DNA of 64,000 nucleotides, taken from positions 23,390,347 through 23,454,346 of the forward strand of contig OX344753.2 in the NCBI GenBank assembly GCA_947034885.2, in the 5' to 3' direction. Under the pieces are notes generated by a model. It saw only the letters and a program-made list of their open reading frames with translations, was not told the DNA's origin and did not search any database. Below, in pieces: positions 23,596-35,666 of the stretch. The position numbers and the translations under genes were made by a program. The first letter of the stretch is position 1. Every line of letters starts with the position of its first letter. The DNA is from Thuidium tamariscinum (Eukaryota > Streptophyta > Bryopsida > Hypnales > Thuidiaceae).

Positions 23596-26549
23596 TCAAT
23601 ATCCAGCTCCATGAATTGATTCACCCACTGTAGTACCAAAGGATGGACCACCAGTTCGGTAAGCGTTCAAGTGCTCAATTGTCAAACCCCCAATTTTGTG
23701 AGATGTGACGCCAAGGTCTGCCAGACCCATTGCTGTTTCCAACACAGAGAAACCAAGGAATTCAATATAAATAATGGGTCTAATAGCATGCACAGAATGA
23801 CTTCACTGATACTTCTGGACACAATCAAACACGCTAGTTCTTGCAAATAAGACGTTATACGGTAATCAAGGAATACAATAGATTACGAGAGGGACAATGC
23901 TAACTAACAAGGATATTATGAAGTAGAACGTAAACCATATAGGAGGAGTGAGATCATACCATCTGGAGAGACGATGAGGTCGCAAGCTAGTTGGTCCAGG
24001 TAGTCTTTCGTAAATGTTGGAGAAAAAGGAATAGGTAGTCCTCGCTTCATTGCAAACTCTCGCGGTATAGCAGCAAGCTGGAATGCACAAAAGGCATTAA
24101 TCTATTTCACCAAGTGATCAATTCAAGGAAGTAGGCAACATCAGAGTACATTGAAAATATCGTGCAACTAGAGCAGACATACCTGGGCTAAGACCATTGG
24201 AATGTGCAAAACGCGCGGGTGCTCTCGAATTGCCTCATACATCAACGCTACCTGCAGCAGAATGTGAGCATGAGCTCAAGAAGAGCTTGCGAGGCCACAC
24301 AACAACTGCTTCACAAGTATCCATTCTAACCAAAATGGGTTCATGACCGGTCATGAACTGCGAGCACCGCTGAAATAGACTCATCAGATCAAATAAAGAA
24401 TTTTTAGGACACTATTCCAGGTAGGCATATACTTTAGACACTATCACATTAACTTTCTTACGAGTTCATTGACGGTGAAAACGTCTGGTCCTCCGAGCTC
24501 AAATGTCTTGCCCATGCTAAAACCTTCGTCTCTGATGGCTGCAATAACTGCTGCAGCAACATCGACTACAAGCACAGGCTGCAACCTGTCAACCAAACGA
24601 CACTCAGCATCACTTCTTATTATCTCAAACAAGTAAGACGCGAGCAAGCAAGGGCACGCGAGTAAGATGGATCTGCTTAGTATCAGTCAGCTCTTGCTGC
24701 AATTTCTTGGATGCAAAATGTAATAAATAGCATTAGCATGATAGTTTTAATGATTCAAGGTATTTACTTGCTCAGGCCGTCTCCTGGGATGGGTACCGCA
24801 GGAAGTTTCTTCGCCTGAATGGCCCACCGGTTCAACAGACGGTCCTCAACGCCAACCATAGGCGCTGTCCTCAAAATCGTGGCCTGCATACAGGGATAGA
24901 GAAATTATAGATTTCCCGCAAATCTGCAAAGACAAAATAGAAGGGAAGAGGTACGGCCCATACCTCAGGAAAGTTCTGCAAAACTGCCTCTTCGGCAGCG
25001 TGCTTAGAACGGAGAAGCTTTGACGGGGAATGAGAGGCTGCAGCCAGACATGACAGTTGTACGTACTTCAGAATGCCACCATGCTCCCTAGCCAACTGCC
25101 ACAAACCAAACTTCTATCAGCCACTTCAACTCTCGTGCCCAGAATACCTTAAACGAGCTAAAAATCTTATATTCAATTCTGCAACAACACATCCATCCTC
25201 CGAGTCCAAAATGATGAGGTGCACATGGCTAATCGTTGACCAAAATCAACTAACAACAACCAACACTACTTTTAGGCTTACATATGTACCTTTGAGATAC
25301 GATTTGAGATACCGTGATTGACATCTTCAAAACTGAAATTGCGTGTCTCGTATTCCCTTCCTGTGCATACAGCAAAAGCAGAATCAGTCCTTGAAAATCA
25401 GAGAAGAAAGGGACAGTCGATTAAGAGCTGACCGTCACTTGAGCAGGATCAGCGTGTTAAAACTTGAGTATAGCCAAGTCAACGGATTTCATGAACATTC
25501 TTACACCCAAACATGACGAAAAAAAATCCTTACCAATACAATTGACTATTACGTTGGAGTTAGCAATAACTGCTTTGATAGAGTCCTCGTCCCGTGAATC
25601 GTACTTTATGGGCACAATCTGATAAATTTCCCACCAAAGAAAATGAAATCCTGATCAGGATACAACTTATGACCACTTAGTAATTGATTGGTAGCTTACA
25701 CTCCCTTCGCGTATGATGCATGACGAACCCCCACTTCAAGTGCTTTGCATGGTTACAAAGTCATGTGCAGCAACCCAGCACGTTACTTATTCAGAGCATG
25801 ACCCCAATTAGATCAAGACAGCATACAAGACTTCACCTGTCCCAGGTCTCCCATGAGCTTAAGATGCCTCCATTCCTCGTCCAAGCCTCTGTAAGGAACC
25901 ATGACTTGGGAACCCATCCTTGCTGCCAAAGGAAACTACATTAGCCTCATATTTTGATCCAAATTCCGTCCCCATAAAACATTAACAAACCTGTCTGCCT
26001 GCAATTCCCTCAGAGAGTTCAGGATCTTGCAACTCTTGAAAATCCAGCTACCATAAAGACATACCAAAAGCTCAACCTAAAACGCAACAACACTAGGCCG
26101 TACCGAGTTGTTGAACCACATAACGCCCTAGAAACCCAGTAGCTCCAAACACTGTTGCAACGACACCACTGCAAAACCCACACCAGCATTTTATCATGTT
26201 TGCATCGCAATACAACTACTACAGCCTCCCCGAAATAGAGATTCGGCGATCAATCATTAACTGCATCGAAAAAAATGAGAAATGCTTTGAAATGAAATTA
26301 AGAAAATGAAAAATCGAGAGATTAGCGGCACCTGACAGACGATCTACCTCCCGTGCCCTTCTTCACAGGGCGGTGGCTGCCCGATACCGCCAGCGACGAC
26401 GAGAAGCGCACCCCGCCATGTGCGAAACCCGAATCCTTGGCCTGATCGCCGAGGAGAGTCCCCTCCTGCTGTTGCAATGACGCAGCCCATGCACGCGCGG
26501 CGAAGGAGGAGGATTGAGTCCCAGCCTTCCTGACCAGGGCTCCTGCCAT
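23596..26549 (-). CDS. mitochondrial complex I 39-kDa subunit (NDUFA9 homologue)
   Basis: Eleven exons on the minus strand: 26549-26332, 26168-26104, 25922-25837, 25618-25534, 25360-25290, 25095-24964, 24883-24768, 24585-24462, 24251-24183, 24077-23960 and 23732-23596. All borders are GT-AG and they join in frame to 406 aa, close to the ~400 aa of plant homologues. The product is an atypical short-chain dehydrogenase-like accessory subunit of NADH:ubiquinone oxidoreductase in the inner mitochondrial membrane; in the family it binds NADPH structurally. Visible signs: an Arg/Ala/Ser-rich presequence, [10 protein letters not shown] before the fold, the Rossmann loop GATGFLG (residues 81-87), then [42 protein letters not shown] and [14 protein letters not shown]. 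The ATG at 26549 is preferred to the in-frame one at 26630 because it directly opens the presequence. No breaks seen; it looks functional. Confidence 0.93.
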
Positions 26550-27236
26550 AGCTTCCAAATCCCTGGCAACCCTAATTGCAACCTCGCAGAAGGAAAACAC
26601 TTCGATGAGAATGTCCTTGTTCTCCCTCACTCTTCCGTGAGGTCCGTCGTCTCCGATGCCTGCGACGTTCCCAACCGTCCATAAGTTACGTCACGTTCCC
26701 TGAGGTTCCCGTATGAACGGAATTGATCGTAAATTGTACTCCGTAATTCTCAACGAGAAATACCGGTACCGTACACGGGGGTCATTAGTCTACCGAATAT
26801 TAGGGGGTGTCAAGGCACTTCCGAAGTCCTCATAATTCTTCGAGAAAGAGTACGTGGTGCATCGGGAGTGAAAGGCGGATGCGAAATTCTTCGAGAAAAC
26901 GGAGTGCCATTTCTTCTCCTCCGCGGGTGAAGAAACGACGTTTTTGAAAAATTTCTTGAAGAACTTCTTGAAGCCCTCGACTTGGCGCAAGTATCGGAGC
27001 TCCCAACCCAACTCTACGAGCCAGAAATTCTTGCGGAATCGTTGCAAACAGCAAAAAGGGGTGTCACGGCTCCTCCACTCTATGGCAGTTTTCATTGGCT
27101 CCCGAAAAATCTCACCAACTTGGGTTTCCCTAAGAAATTGAGTTTCTCTAAGGAGCTGTGCCCCTATTATTAAGGTAGGAGGCTCTAAAGGTGTGCACTT
27201 AAGGAGAAACAAACCTCTGTGGAGCAATCTGTGCAG
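26550..27236. other. NDUFA9 homologue promoter region and unassigned GC-rich block
   Basis: The promoter of the minus-strand gene should lie at 26550-26780. Beyond it, 26820-27000 has repeated words of the type aattcttcgagaaa (three variants) and ttcttgaagaacttcttgaag, which look like diverged short repeats or heat-shock-element-like TTCnnGAA words. Open stretches on the minus strand here (27227-26790) show no family features, so I do not call a gene. Confidence 0.35.
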
Positions 27237-29400
27237 CAGATGAGGTTGAAATTTTATTTTATTTTATTTTAAACATGAGGTTGAAATTTTAATGGCAGAC
27301 AGGAAAATGCAGAAACTCTCTCAGTGTAGATTTTTTCAAAAAAAAATTCTTTAATTTCCAATATAAAAAGCATCTTCAAAGTCAAGAGCCCGTAGGTCAC
27401 TATTTGTACACATAGACTACAACATAAACAAACCAAAAGCTATCTTTGAATGGAATGAGGACGTCCAGTAAGTGACCGAGAAGGTGTTCTACATGTTCTA
27501 CACACACCTAAAATTGACCACTTCTTGACAAAAAAAAGGATTCTAGGGCAGTTTATACATTGTCCTCTCTAGAAAGCTTGAGGAACCCTCTGTTCTTGGT
27601 CAATCGCTATTAATATGTACTGTACAATATTCAAAATAGTGTTTGAAGCGTCTAAAATTAGCAAACAATGTTGCCTAAAAGTGAAAAGAGGGAAATTCAA
27701 AATTGCGCGCGCTACCTACCTTGCATTCCGTTCCTGTATTCACTATTCAACATACAAGGAGCCGTTGCTGGCTACTCTGCCTTGGCACATTCATTGTATA
27801 GTAGGAGGTCCAGAAAGCGACCATATAAGAAGAGGAAGACCTCTGTGAAGAAATGAAGGCACTGGATGAATATTTTTGAAATTGAAATGCAAAGACAAAT
27901 CAGTGATGCTGCATTTGCAACCTCCATGAGAATTTTATGAGTTCAGAAACATTAATTACAAATTTCTGAAGGAAGAACACAATAGGTATCTATTATTGTT
28001 CATAGGTAGAAGTTATAATGAGCATGCCAGTGGCAATGAGGAAACAAAGGACATCCTACAATGCATGAAAGCATTGCCAAAAAAAACTTTTTGGAAGTGC
28101 TCATAAAATTTGGCACACAAGCAAAAATGGATTGCTTTGTATATGGTCTGAAAAGAAGGACTCCTGACATTAGATACACATGTGCTTCTAATTACAAAAT
28201 ACCTATTAGAAATTTATTTTTTATAATGTCTTTCAATTACTACCATAACTTGTTCACAAAATGAAATTGAATTGCAGTTTCAGTGACTTCACAAAGGTGC
28301 TAGAAGGACTCACTTTCATTCAAATTGGGCCTACAATCCAAAACCGGATACATTTGAAACATGCCATGCACAACTTTCTATCCTTCTATAGGATCGCTTT
28401 ATATTAGTTGGTTGGTTTCCGAACCTCCTACCATAGGCGCTGAATGCCTTGGCGTCTCTTGTGACGACCTTAATCTCAAATTGAAGCTTCCATCGGAAGC
28501 AAAGGTTGCCTTCCGTCAATCCGTCCACCAATGTCACATATAAGAAGTGAATGTTGCACAAGAGAACCTCAATGTTTTTCTAGTCTTTTGAAGATGCGCA
28601 CTGTCCCTAAGGTGCGGCCATGTTGAGGTTCCATCGCTTGCCTACCTCAAAGTTTTAGTGCCACATTTCTTCGCCATCGTTGATTTGATAAGCCTTCTCA
28701 ACTTCAATTGACATAGACTTCAATTGAGCTTGCGAACTTCAAAATAGACGTTCCTACTAACTTCGTCATTGCCGTTCTGTCCCTTGCAGAGTCGCCACAA
28801 CCTGCATGCGAAGTTGTCGAAGAGTTATTGCCAAGGAGTTGTTGCCTTCCTCTATAGGTATGTACTTGTCCTTCTTCCTTTACTGCACTTGTACAAGGTT
28901 CACTACAGTCCTATCTTCACAAGACTGCATTTCGTCACTTCTTCTTTAAGTAGTCAACCTCCATAGAGGCAACTGCATGTTCATGAAGGTTGATATTCTT
29001 GCGTTTTGTTGTTCAGGTGTTGGTGAGCCCTACGGTCTCAAACGGCCGAGGAGTGTAGACAACGCTTGAAGAGGTATACATGTTGTTGCCATAATACATC
29101 GACGCTATCATGTTGTAAATAGGTGTGGTGTTTAAAAATTATGAAAAGAACTCTTTAGAACGTCAATGGAGTATAAGGATTGAGTTAAAAAAGGTGGGGT
29201 CGTGGAGAAATCTATAGTTTGGAATTTGTACTGCATCTTGTCGCTTAGCTCAGGGGAAGTAGGAGGCTAGCTGGCTGGTTATTTCTTGCCTTTACTAGCA
29301 GTACCAAGTTGCCGCTGCTCAGATTGATTCAACGGGCCCGATGGTATTTGAACCCGGAACCAATCGACAATTAACGAGGACTTCAACAGCCAGCCAAGTC
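27237..29400. other. intergenic, nothing recognised
   Basis: Includes a short direct duplication (aggttgaaattttatttt and gaggttgaaattttaatgg at 27242-27290). Several short open stretches around 27615-28560 have no recognisable features. Confidence 0.4.
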
Positions 29401-29461
29401 CGCAACTTGGCGTTGATTGTTAGCCCCACAACGATTTTATACCGTTGATGGTTGCATCGTG

Positions 29462-29473
29462 TGGTATCAGATG
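29462..29473 (+). promoter_or_regulatory. possible primer-binding site of an LTR element
   Basis: TGGTATCAGATG matches 10 of 12 bases of the initiator-tRNA-Met primer site common in plant LTR retrotransposons (TGGTATCAGAGC). It lies five bases after a CA dinucleotide that could end an LTR. The matching LTR was not found, so this is tentative. Confidence 0.35.
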
Positions 29474-29691
29474 AACGAAGCAGTGTATTTTGATCCATTT
29501 CTACATAGGTTTTCTTTTGAGACAAAAACATATACCTATAAATATTTGACTTGGAATTGGTTAGTTGGAATTGGTTAGTTGGAATTAGCTTCTCAATGAA
29601 GCTATTAGTTTTGTATAAACGGAATGGGTTACATTCTTTGCTTTAGAAGAACCTGTTTAAGCTTTGATTTTGGATTCCGTTATTTGTAGTG

Positions 29692-30087
29692 ATGGACTCG
29701 TAGAATCCTAAGGATTGGGAGCTACCATTATCTCAACCGCTATTTGATCCTGATTTGCCTTCTACTTCAAGACGTCGTGTACGCGATGAAGCTGAGCCTT
29801 CTGAACGTTGCTTTCAACCGCAAACAGATCCAGACCCAAGTATTTTTCAATTTGCAGCTGCAAGTATTCAACTTGATACCAGAGCCTTGGTTATTGTTTT
29901 GGAGGTTGAATCTATGCTTTCTAGAGATCATCAAATGATATTTGAAGAACGTTTTGAGAATAACACTGAAAAGCAGATGGTTAGTTGCATTTCAAATGAA
30001 GTTGGCCATCGCTTTTGGCTTCAAGGGCAACTCAGTCATTTGAGTAGTCAACGGAGGACTAGTTTCATTTCTGAAGTAGTTCTTTAA
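29692..30087 (+). pseudogene. unidentified open frame with early stop, probably element-borne
   Basis: ATG at 29692 is followed by a TAG three codons later; the same frame then runs open to 30087. It encodes an acidic N-terminal part (FDPDLPSTSRRRVRDEAEPS) and a C-terminal part with SMLSRDHQMIFEERFENN. I do not recognise the family. The possible primer-binding site 220 bases upstream suggests a small retroelement. Low confidence in any function. Confidence 0.3.
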
Positions 30088-31309
30088 GTTCTTGAGTTTT
30101 TACATGTTTAGTCATTTATTTCCTCTTAAAATACCTTTAAGAGCAGTTGATTTGTATTCTAATGTTTGTATGTTGAATTTAGAGGAACCTTAACTTGTTC
30201 TAAAGTTCCTACAATAAGTTGTAAGAAGGGTTTTTTTTCCTACTTAGTTTTTCTCTTCTAGTTGAATTTCTAAGCTTTTAGTAAATAAATAGAAGATGTA
30301 GTGGAGATAAGAGGGAGTAGTACCTCAACCAATGGACTTCTAGATGCCTTATGGGCCAAGAGATGAGCTGATGTGGTCCTTAGGAGAGGGGAGAAGGAAG
30401 GAGGGAGCTTCTTCCTCCGGTTCTTCTTTGTTGTGTATAGTTGTGATGAAAGATAAAGTTTTTTTTGCATACTGTAATTTCGAGCGACTATGGCTTTGTG
30501 TGGGAGATGAATTTTGATTTGAGATTTGACAAATTTGCACATCTTGTTCTTGCGCTTCTTTTGGCACTAGTTTCACTTAATTTGGAGTTGTTATGAGAAA
30601 GTTATGAGTAAAAGAGTGAGGGAAGGGTCTACTGCTATCCGATTAGAGAAGTGGAGACTTTGAGCTTCTCCTACAGACTCAATATTTCTTCTATTCAAGT
30701 GAAATTTAGAGTAAGTATAGGTCTTATTGTTAGCTTTTCAAAAAACTATCACACTTGTAAATTGAGTTTGTGAATCAAAGGTTATAGACGGAAATGTGAA
30801 GGAGTGATAGGAAGAAGGAGATGAAGTTAGAGACCGCTTCTACAAACTTTAGCTTTGAATTTGGAGTATCATAGAACTTAGGGAGGGTGGAATTTGGAGT
30901 TGAAATTTTGGTGTAAAGTTTTAAGACAAGTTATGATTCCAACCTTTTAAGTTTCAAGAGATTTGGAGTATTATTGAACATTTTGTGGCCAAAACTAGCA
31001 CATGCACATTTAGCTGTCAAGCAAATTTGGAGTGCCTAAATTTGGGGTGCTATAGAAGGAGGAGTATTTGAAATTTTGAGTTCAGTTTTGGAGGAGATCT
31101 TTATGATATTTTAAGATTTTCAAAGACTCAAATCTCAAGCAATTTGGAGCATTTTTGAGCATTTTATATCTTACAAGGTGTATGCATGTTCAGCTGCTAA
31201 GGGATTTTGAAGCATCAACTTTGAAAGATTATAACTTTTGACTTGTAAGTTCGATTCTGTTGAAATTTGAAGGAAGAGTAGATGGTGTTGTTAACTTTTC
31301 AAAAACTTA
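30088..31309. other. probable LTR-related, non-coding
   Basis: G/A/T-rich sequence with loosely repeated phrases (aatttggagt, cttttcaaaa, aaatttgg). It precedes the recognisable LTR part and may be the 5' portion of the LTR, but the LTR's left end was not found. Confidence 0.35.
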
Positions 31310-31315
31310 TAATAC

Positions 31316-32107
31316 ACTTTATTTGAGATTATGATGTGTTTGGAGCATCCATTTTAGTAATGCTGCTTTCTTCAAGGGGTTTCAAGGCTTGCGGTTTTGA
31401 TTCCTACTTCATTTAGAACCACACAAATACTTGTATTAGTATTTATATGGTGTAGATACGGTTTAATATATATATATACTATGTATTTACATACACATAT
31501 TTATACATATATATACAAATTTTATATGTATTTTATACGTATTTTATACTTATATTGTACGATTATATGTACACGACTTTTATACATATTGTATACTTAA
31601 TATAAGACGTTTGAATTTGAATACAAGTATTTCTACCTATACTTGTATACATATTCTTGCGTGTTCAAGTTATTCTTTTACATAGATGGTTCATCCATTT
31701 ATTTACGGATAGCTTTAGTTCCCTCCACTCATTAGAAGAAAACTGTGTTGGAACCCTCCAAATCACGTTGGGTCGGTACTGTTGAGTTTCCAGTTTCAAA
31801 CACAAAATTCTACGTTGTTCTGGCATTCCAAATTTTGCATTATTCTGGCAAACACAAAATTTTACGTTAGAACACCAGAATTTTGTGTTTGAAACTGGAA
31901 ATTCAACAACACCGACCCAATGTGATTCGGGGAGTTCCAACATGGTTTTCTTCTAATGACTTGAGCTTTTATCTTCTATTGTATTCTATTAGTTTGGTAT
32001 TATAAACCAAAGACCTGACTTTGTTTTTACTTGATCCCAAACCTAATTACTTCTAGTTGCAGCAAAAAATCCTATGTTTCCCCTAAGCAAACTCTTATTA
32101 CCCGACA
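31316..32107 (+). mobile_element. LTR (3' part) of a gag-bearing retroelement, with MITE inside
   Basis: From tttggagcatccattt onward the sequence matches 53288-53820 almost base for base. Both copies end in the same way (cttattaccygaca), the CA expected of an LTR end. Here it is followed after two bases by tggtgcttccactgaga, a plausible tRNA primer site, and then the gag-like frame. A tayata-rich stretch (31450-31610) lies within. The copy at 53 kb lacks the MITE at 31730-31958 and the target duplication it made. Confidence 0.75.
31730..31958. mobile_element. CATTA-ended foldback MITE, TSD ACT, with empty site known
   Basis: Starts CATTAGAAGAAAAC and ends GTTTTCTTCTAATG, flanked by ACT (31727-31729 and 31959-31961). 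Interior arms pair over ~90 bp (gtttccagtttcaaacac / gtgtttgaaactggaaat). The second LTR copy at ~53665-53680 reads ccctccacttgagg without the insert and with a single ACT, proving the boundaries. Ends resemble CACTA elements with C-to-T at the third base. Confidence 0.93.
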
Positions 32108-32158
32108 TTTGGTGCTTCCACTGAGAGCACTAAGGGGCTACTAGTTTTGGTTTTGGTA

Positions 32159-32266
32159 ATGGGAGAGAGTGGAGGAGGTTCTGGTCCTTGACCTAGTGGT
32201 ACCATGAATGATATGGGAGAGAGTAGAGGAGGTTCTGGTCTTGGACCTGGTGGTACCAGGAATGAT
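32159..32266 (+). repeat. 54-bp tandem duplication at the start of gag
   Basis: The block atgggagagagtggaggagg ... accatgaatgat (from 32159) is repeated from 32213, 54 bp (18 codons) later. The first copy contains a TGA where the second has TGG-type sequence (ccttgacc against cttggacc), so the open frame now starts in between at 32204. Confidence 0.85.
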
Positions 32267-34321
32267 ATGGAGAGGGTGCTTGGTGCTCTTGAGATGTTCA
32301 TGGAGCATCAAAGAGTACAACCTATTGGTACTTATGGGTCTACAAAGGCTCTCAAGGGCGTTGTCGATAAGATTGGGAAGTTTGATGGGAAAGATATTAC
32401 GAAGTTTTTAAAGGTGTATCTATGTGAGATGGAGGTGCATCTGGTTCTCGAAAATCGGATGATTCAGACTTTTGGTCTTGCTGTTGTGCCGGAGATTTGT
32501 GAGAGAATTCGAGAGATTATATTGGATGGTATTGTTGAGACATGGACTATTTTTGAAGAAAGATTGAGGGATGAGTTTTTTGAAGAGGATTCTGAAAGGA
32601 TGACTAAAAGATCCTTTTTAGACTGGGTGGAAGGGCAACCTGGTAAAGATATGGGCCCAAATGAATTGCTTCGGGACTTTGAAAAGAAGTATAATCAACT
32701 ACCTATAGTAGAGAAGCACCTTCTAGATGTCAGGAAGGCAGAGCTGTTTCTTCGAGCAGTTGATGATATCTTGGAAGACAGACTTTTTATTCTTCTTGGA
32801 GATCGGACTACTGAAGGAGGTTTTACAAATGATTGGAGGAAGGTTGAGGAGATTGTTGGTCTATTAGCCAAGCAACGACGAGTGAAAGGGAGAGGTTATA
32901 CTTTACAAGCGGTGCAGTCACCTCACACAGTCATGAAGGAACGTAAGGTATCATTTGCACCATCAAACTCTCCATCTACTCTAAAGTCTATAAAACCAGT
33001 AAGTGAGGAAACCCTTAAAGAGCTTATCAAGGGTTTCAAAGAACTCAAGGTGGAAATCATTGAGTTGAGAAGGGCGCAAGCTTCTGGTTCTTCTCCTTCA
33101 TCTGATAGTAAGAGGAAATATGTGAAGAGGTGTGTATTTTGTGATCATGTGATCAAAGAAGGTGAAGAGCTTTGACTTCGTAATTGCAAGGAGCTTGATG
33201 AGACTATTAAGAAGGGAATTGTGTATTTCAAAGATGGCAAGCTTCATGATGCAGCAGTGGATTTACCTTTGTCCACTAACTTTGGCAGAGGAGGTATGAA
33301 GAAGTTTTTGGAAGATAAGGTGGGAAAATCTAGTACTTTGCTCGTAAAAGAGGCAACGAGTTATAGTATTGGAATTGATCGTTGTCTGGCGGTTAATGCT
33401 TCTAAAATTGTGGATGTAGAAATAATGAAAAGAAGAGCACATGCTATTAGGAGAGCCACTAGGTGGGAAGACTTAGTTGATGCCACCAGTATTAGAGCGT
33501 TTTTGGGTGAAGTACAAGGTGACAATGAACAACATGAAGTCTCAATTGAAGAGAAGAGAGGGAGGGTTAGTGAGGATAATAATGAGGAGCCAGCATCTAA
33601 GAGAAGACCTCAAGGGCAAGCTAAGGCTCCTACAGAAGAGAGGCGTAAGGTTACTACGCGGGCAAAGACATCTAACCCTGCCTTTATACATCTTAGAGAT
33701 GCACCGCTTCCTGATAGTGATTGGGGTCAATCAAGTGGCAAGGAGAAGGAAAGGGAGAAGGAGACTTCTATGAAGACCAAGGCAAAAGGACCTGCTTATA
33801 AGCTCCAATTTGATATTGAAACTTCTATTGACTTAAAGGGAGTTTTGGAGGAGAGAATTCTTGATGCAAAAATTGAGTTTACACTCAGAGAAGCTCTTGG
33901 TATTGCAAAGAAAGATTTTCATGAGTTGATTATTGATATTATCAAGGGAAAGAGGCAATTGACGGCTGAGACAGTTATAATGGAGGCTTTGGATACGCAT
34001 GTCACTGAAGAAGAAGAAATGAAGATTGGAGAAGTATTTGCTCTAATGGTTGAATCAAATAAGGATGAATAAGATGTTGTATTTAATGGAAGAGAGGAAG
34101 TGGAAGGTCTTAATCTGACTACTGATGAACGTGAGATTTTGCATATATTTATCAATGATTGTGCAAGTGAAATGGAAGGAGGTGTTGCTGCGGCAAAGAA
34201 TCTTGTAGTGAATGGTGGTACTATGGCCAAGAGTTTAGAAGGGGTGAGCAACTTTGCTCTTGCTCAATTAGCAAACACAAATAGGAAGACAACTAGAACT
34301 AGAATAGAAATAGGAAAATGA
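32204..34321 (+). pseudogene. retrotransposon Gag-like polyprotein, two in-frame stops
   Basis: One frame runs from 32204 to 34321 with stops only at 33173-33175 (TGA) and 34070-34072 (TAA). The first part (DGKDITKFLKVYLCEMEVH ... FEERLRDEFFEED) is a Gag capsid-type helical region. A zinc-knuckle-like segment CVFCDH ... NCKEL spans the first stop. A Lys/Glu-rich linker follows, then LREALGIAKKDFHELIIDI, a segment seen upstream of the protease in some Ty3-type polyproteins (from memory, DUF4100-like). No protease, reverse transcriptase or integrase follows; the sequence runs into purine-rich repeats and a TIR element. The right end is therefore missing. Confidence 0.72.
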
Positions 34322-34740
34322 ATATGCAAACATAGGACAAAATACGGAGAAGTAGAATAGAAGGAACAAATGCATACCCATAGAAGTAGGCTAAGAAAAT
34401 CCAATACGTAGAGTAGATAAAAAACAAAGACAAATATGTAGAGTAGATTAAAACAAAGACAAAGACCTAGATTAGGATAAAAAGATAGGCATACGTAGAG
34501 TAGGCTAAAACCAATACAAAGACATAGAGATGGGGTAGAAAATACCATACGTAGAGTAGGGTAAACAAATATAATACATAGAAGTAGAATAGGAGAAAAC
34601 AAACACCTAGATTAAAATAGAAGGAACATAGAAGTGGGACAAGAGAACAAAACGAGTAAAGTAGGAAAGGACATAGAAGTAGGACAAGGGAACGAAACGA
34701 GCAAAGTAGGAAGAACATGGAAGTAGGATAAGAGAACAAA
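34322..34740. repeat. purine-rich minisatellite, including ~45-bp units
   Basis: The plus strand is A/G-rich with repeated gtagagtagg and acaaagacaaa words. From 34626, acatagaagtrggacaagrg units recur at 34626, 34671 and 34715 (about 45 bp apart). No coding content. The next element is inserted at its right end. Confidence 0.75.
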
Positions 34741-35485
34741 GGGTCATTGCAAGAAAGACCTGCAGCAAAACGTAGCGTTTTGCACAGTACTCACTTTTTT
34801 CTTTGGGAGTACTGTATAAATAGTAAATCAATTTTTTTTAAAAGCAAAAAATATGTTTGATGTATATACCTTTAAGAAGAAGATATCCTAGGAAGGAAAA
34901 GCATAGAAAAATTCTCTGAGTAGGAGAACTAGAAAAGTGTTGAATTTCATGAAAATTGTAACTTTTACTATATTTTCACATTTTAATTTGTAAAAAATAG
35001 GGAAAGTAATTTTTCTTAAAAATAAAAATTGGCCATTTGGGAAGACTTTATGGTAAAGATATTTCACCAAAATAATGATCCGAAAACTATCTTGATTGTT
35101 CAAAAATGTGTGTGCAAGGGAGGCCTGTTAGCACACATGTAGAGGAAAGAGAATAATGATTTTTTAAATTTCCTTCGATGGAAACATGCCTACTTAGTGT
35201 AGGAATAGACCCTAGAAATTTCAGCTCTAAATTATTAATTTAAAGTACTCCTCAGTACTAAAAACCCCTAAACCGCAAAGTGTGACAAATTAGAGAAATT
35301 AGAATTTAAATATAAAATGATTTTTGAATTTTTTTGAAAAATAAGGGTTTTGATAACTATCAAGTCAGTCATCTTCAATAAAAATTTCAAGTTTAAAGAG
35401 TTAATGCTTCAAAAATTATAGCTCATGACAACTCCGTCACTCAAAGTGTGATACCAAATAGTACAAGTTTTTCTTGCATTCACCC
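34741..35485. mobile_element. GGGTGATTGC family, copy 7
   Basis: Starts GGGTCATTGCAAGAAAG and ends TTTCTTGCATTCACCC. Flanks are CAAA and CGAA (three of four match). The interior is colinear with 54476-56579 and 59407-60139 (for example tttctttgggagtact, a gtaggagaactagaaaagtg block, and ctcaaagtgtgat near the right end). 745 bp. Confidence 0.82.
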
Positions 35486-35666
35486 CGAAACAGGCCCACA
35501 CCTAGCGCAAGTAGGAGGGACGTGTTAGGTAAAATCAACCCATGCGTTAGGATAATTAGAATAGCAAAAGATCCATTGCTTGGAAGGCACAGTGGATTTG
35601 ACGCTTAGACACCCATAGGAATTAGTTTATAAAAAAGAGCCTGGTTGTGATCTCTTAATTCCAAGG

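Noticed and set aside
26550..26630. Longer start for the NDUFA9 homologue at 26630
   Set aside because: It is in frame but adds an acidic, presequence-unlike segment; the ATG at 26549 directly opens an Arg/Ala/Ser-rich mitochondrial presequence.
26820..26990. Heat-shock elements upstream of the NDUFA9 homologue
   Set aside because: TTCnnGAA words occur, but three alternating units with correct spacing do not, and the words belong to a repeated block.
26790..27227. 145-codon minus-strand open frame upstream of the NDUFA9 homologue
   Set aside because: The sequence is built from repeated attcttcgagaaa/ttcttgaag words and the peptide has no recognisable domain; likely a chance frame in a diverged repeat.
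29325..29375. tRNA-like T-arm word on the minus strand (gggttcaaatacc)
   Set aside because: No A box or cloverleaf can be formed around it; it lies in a possible LTR.
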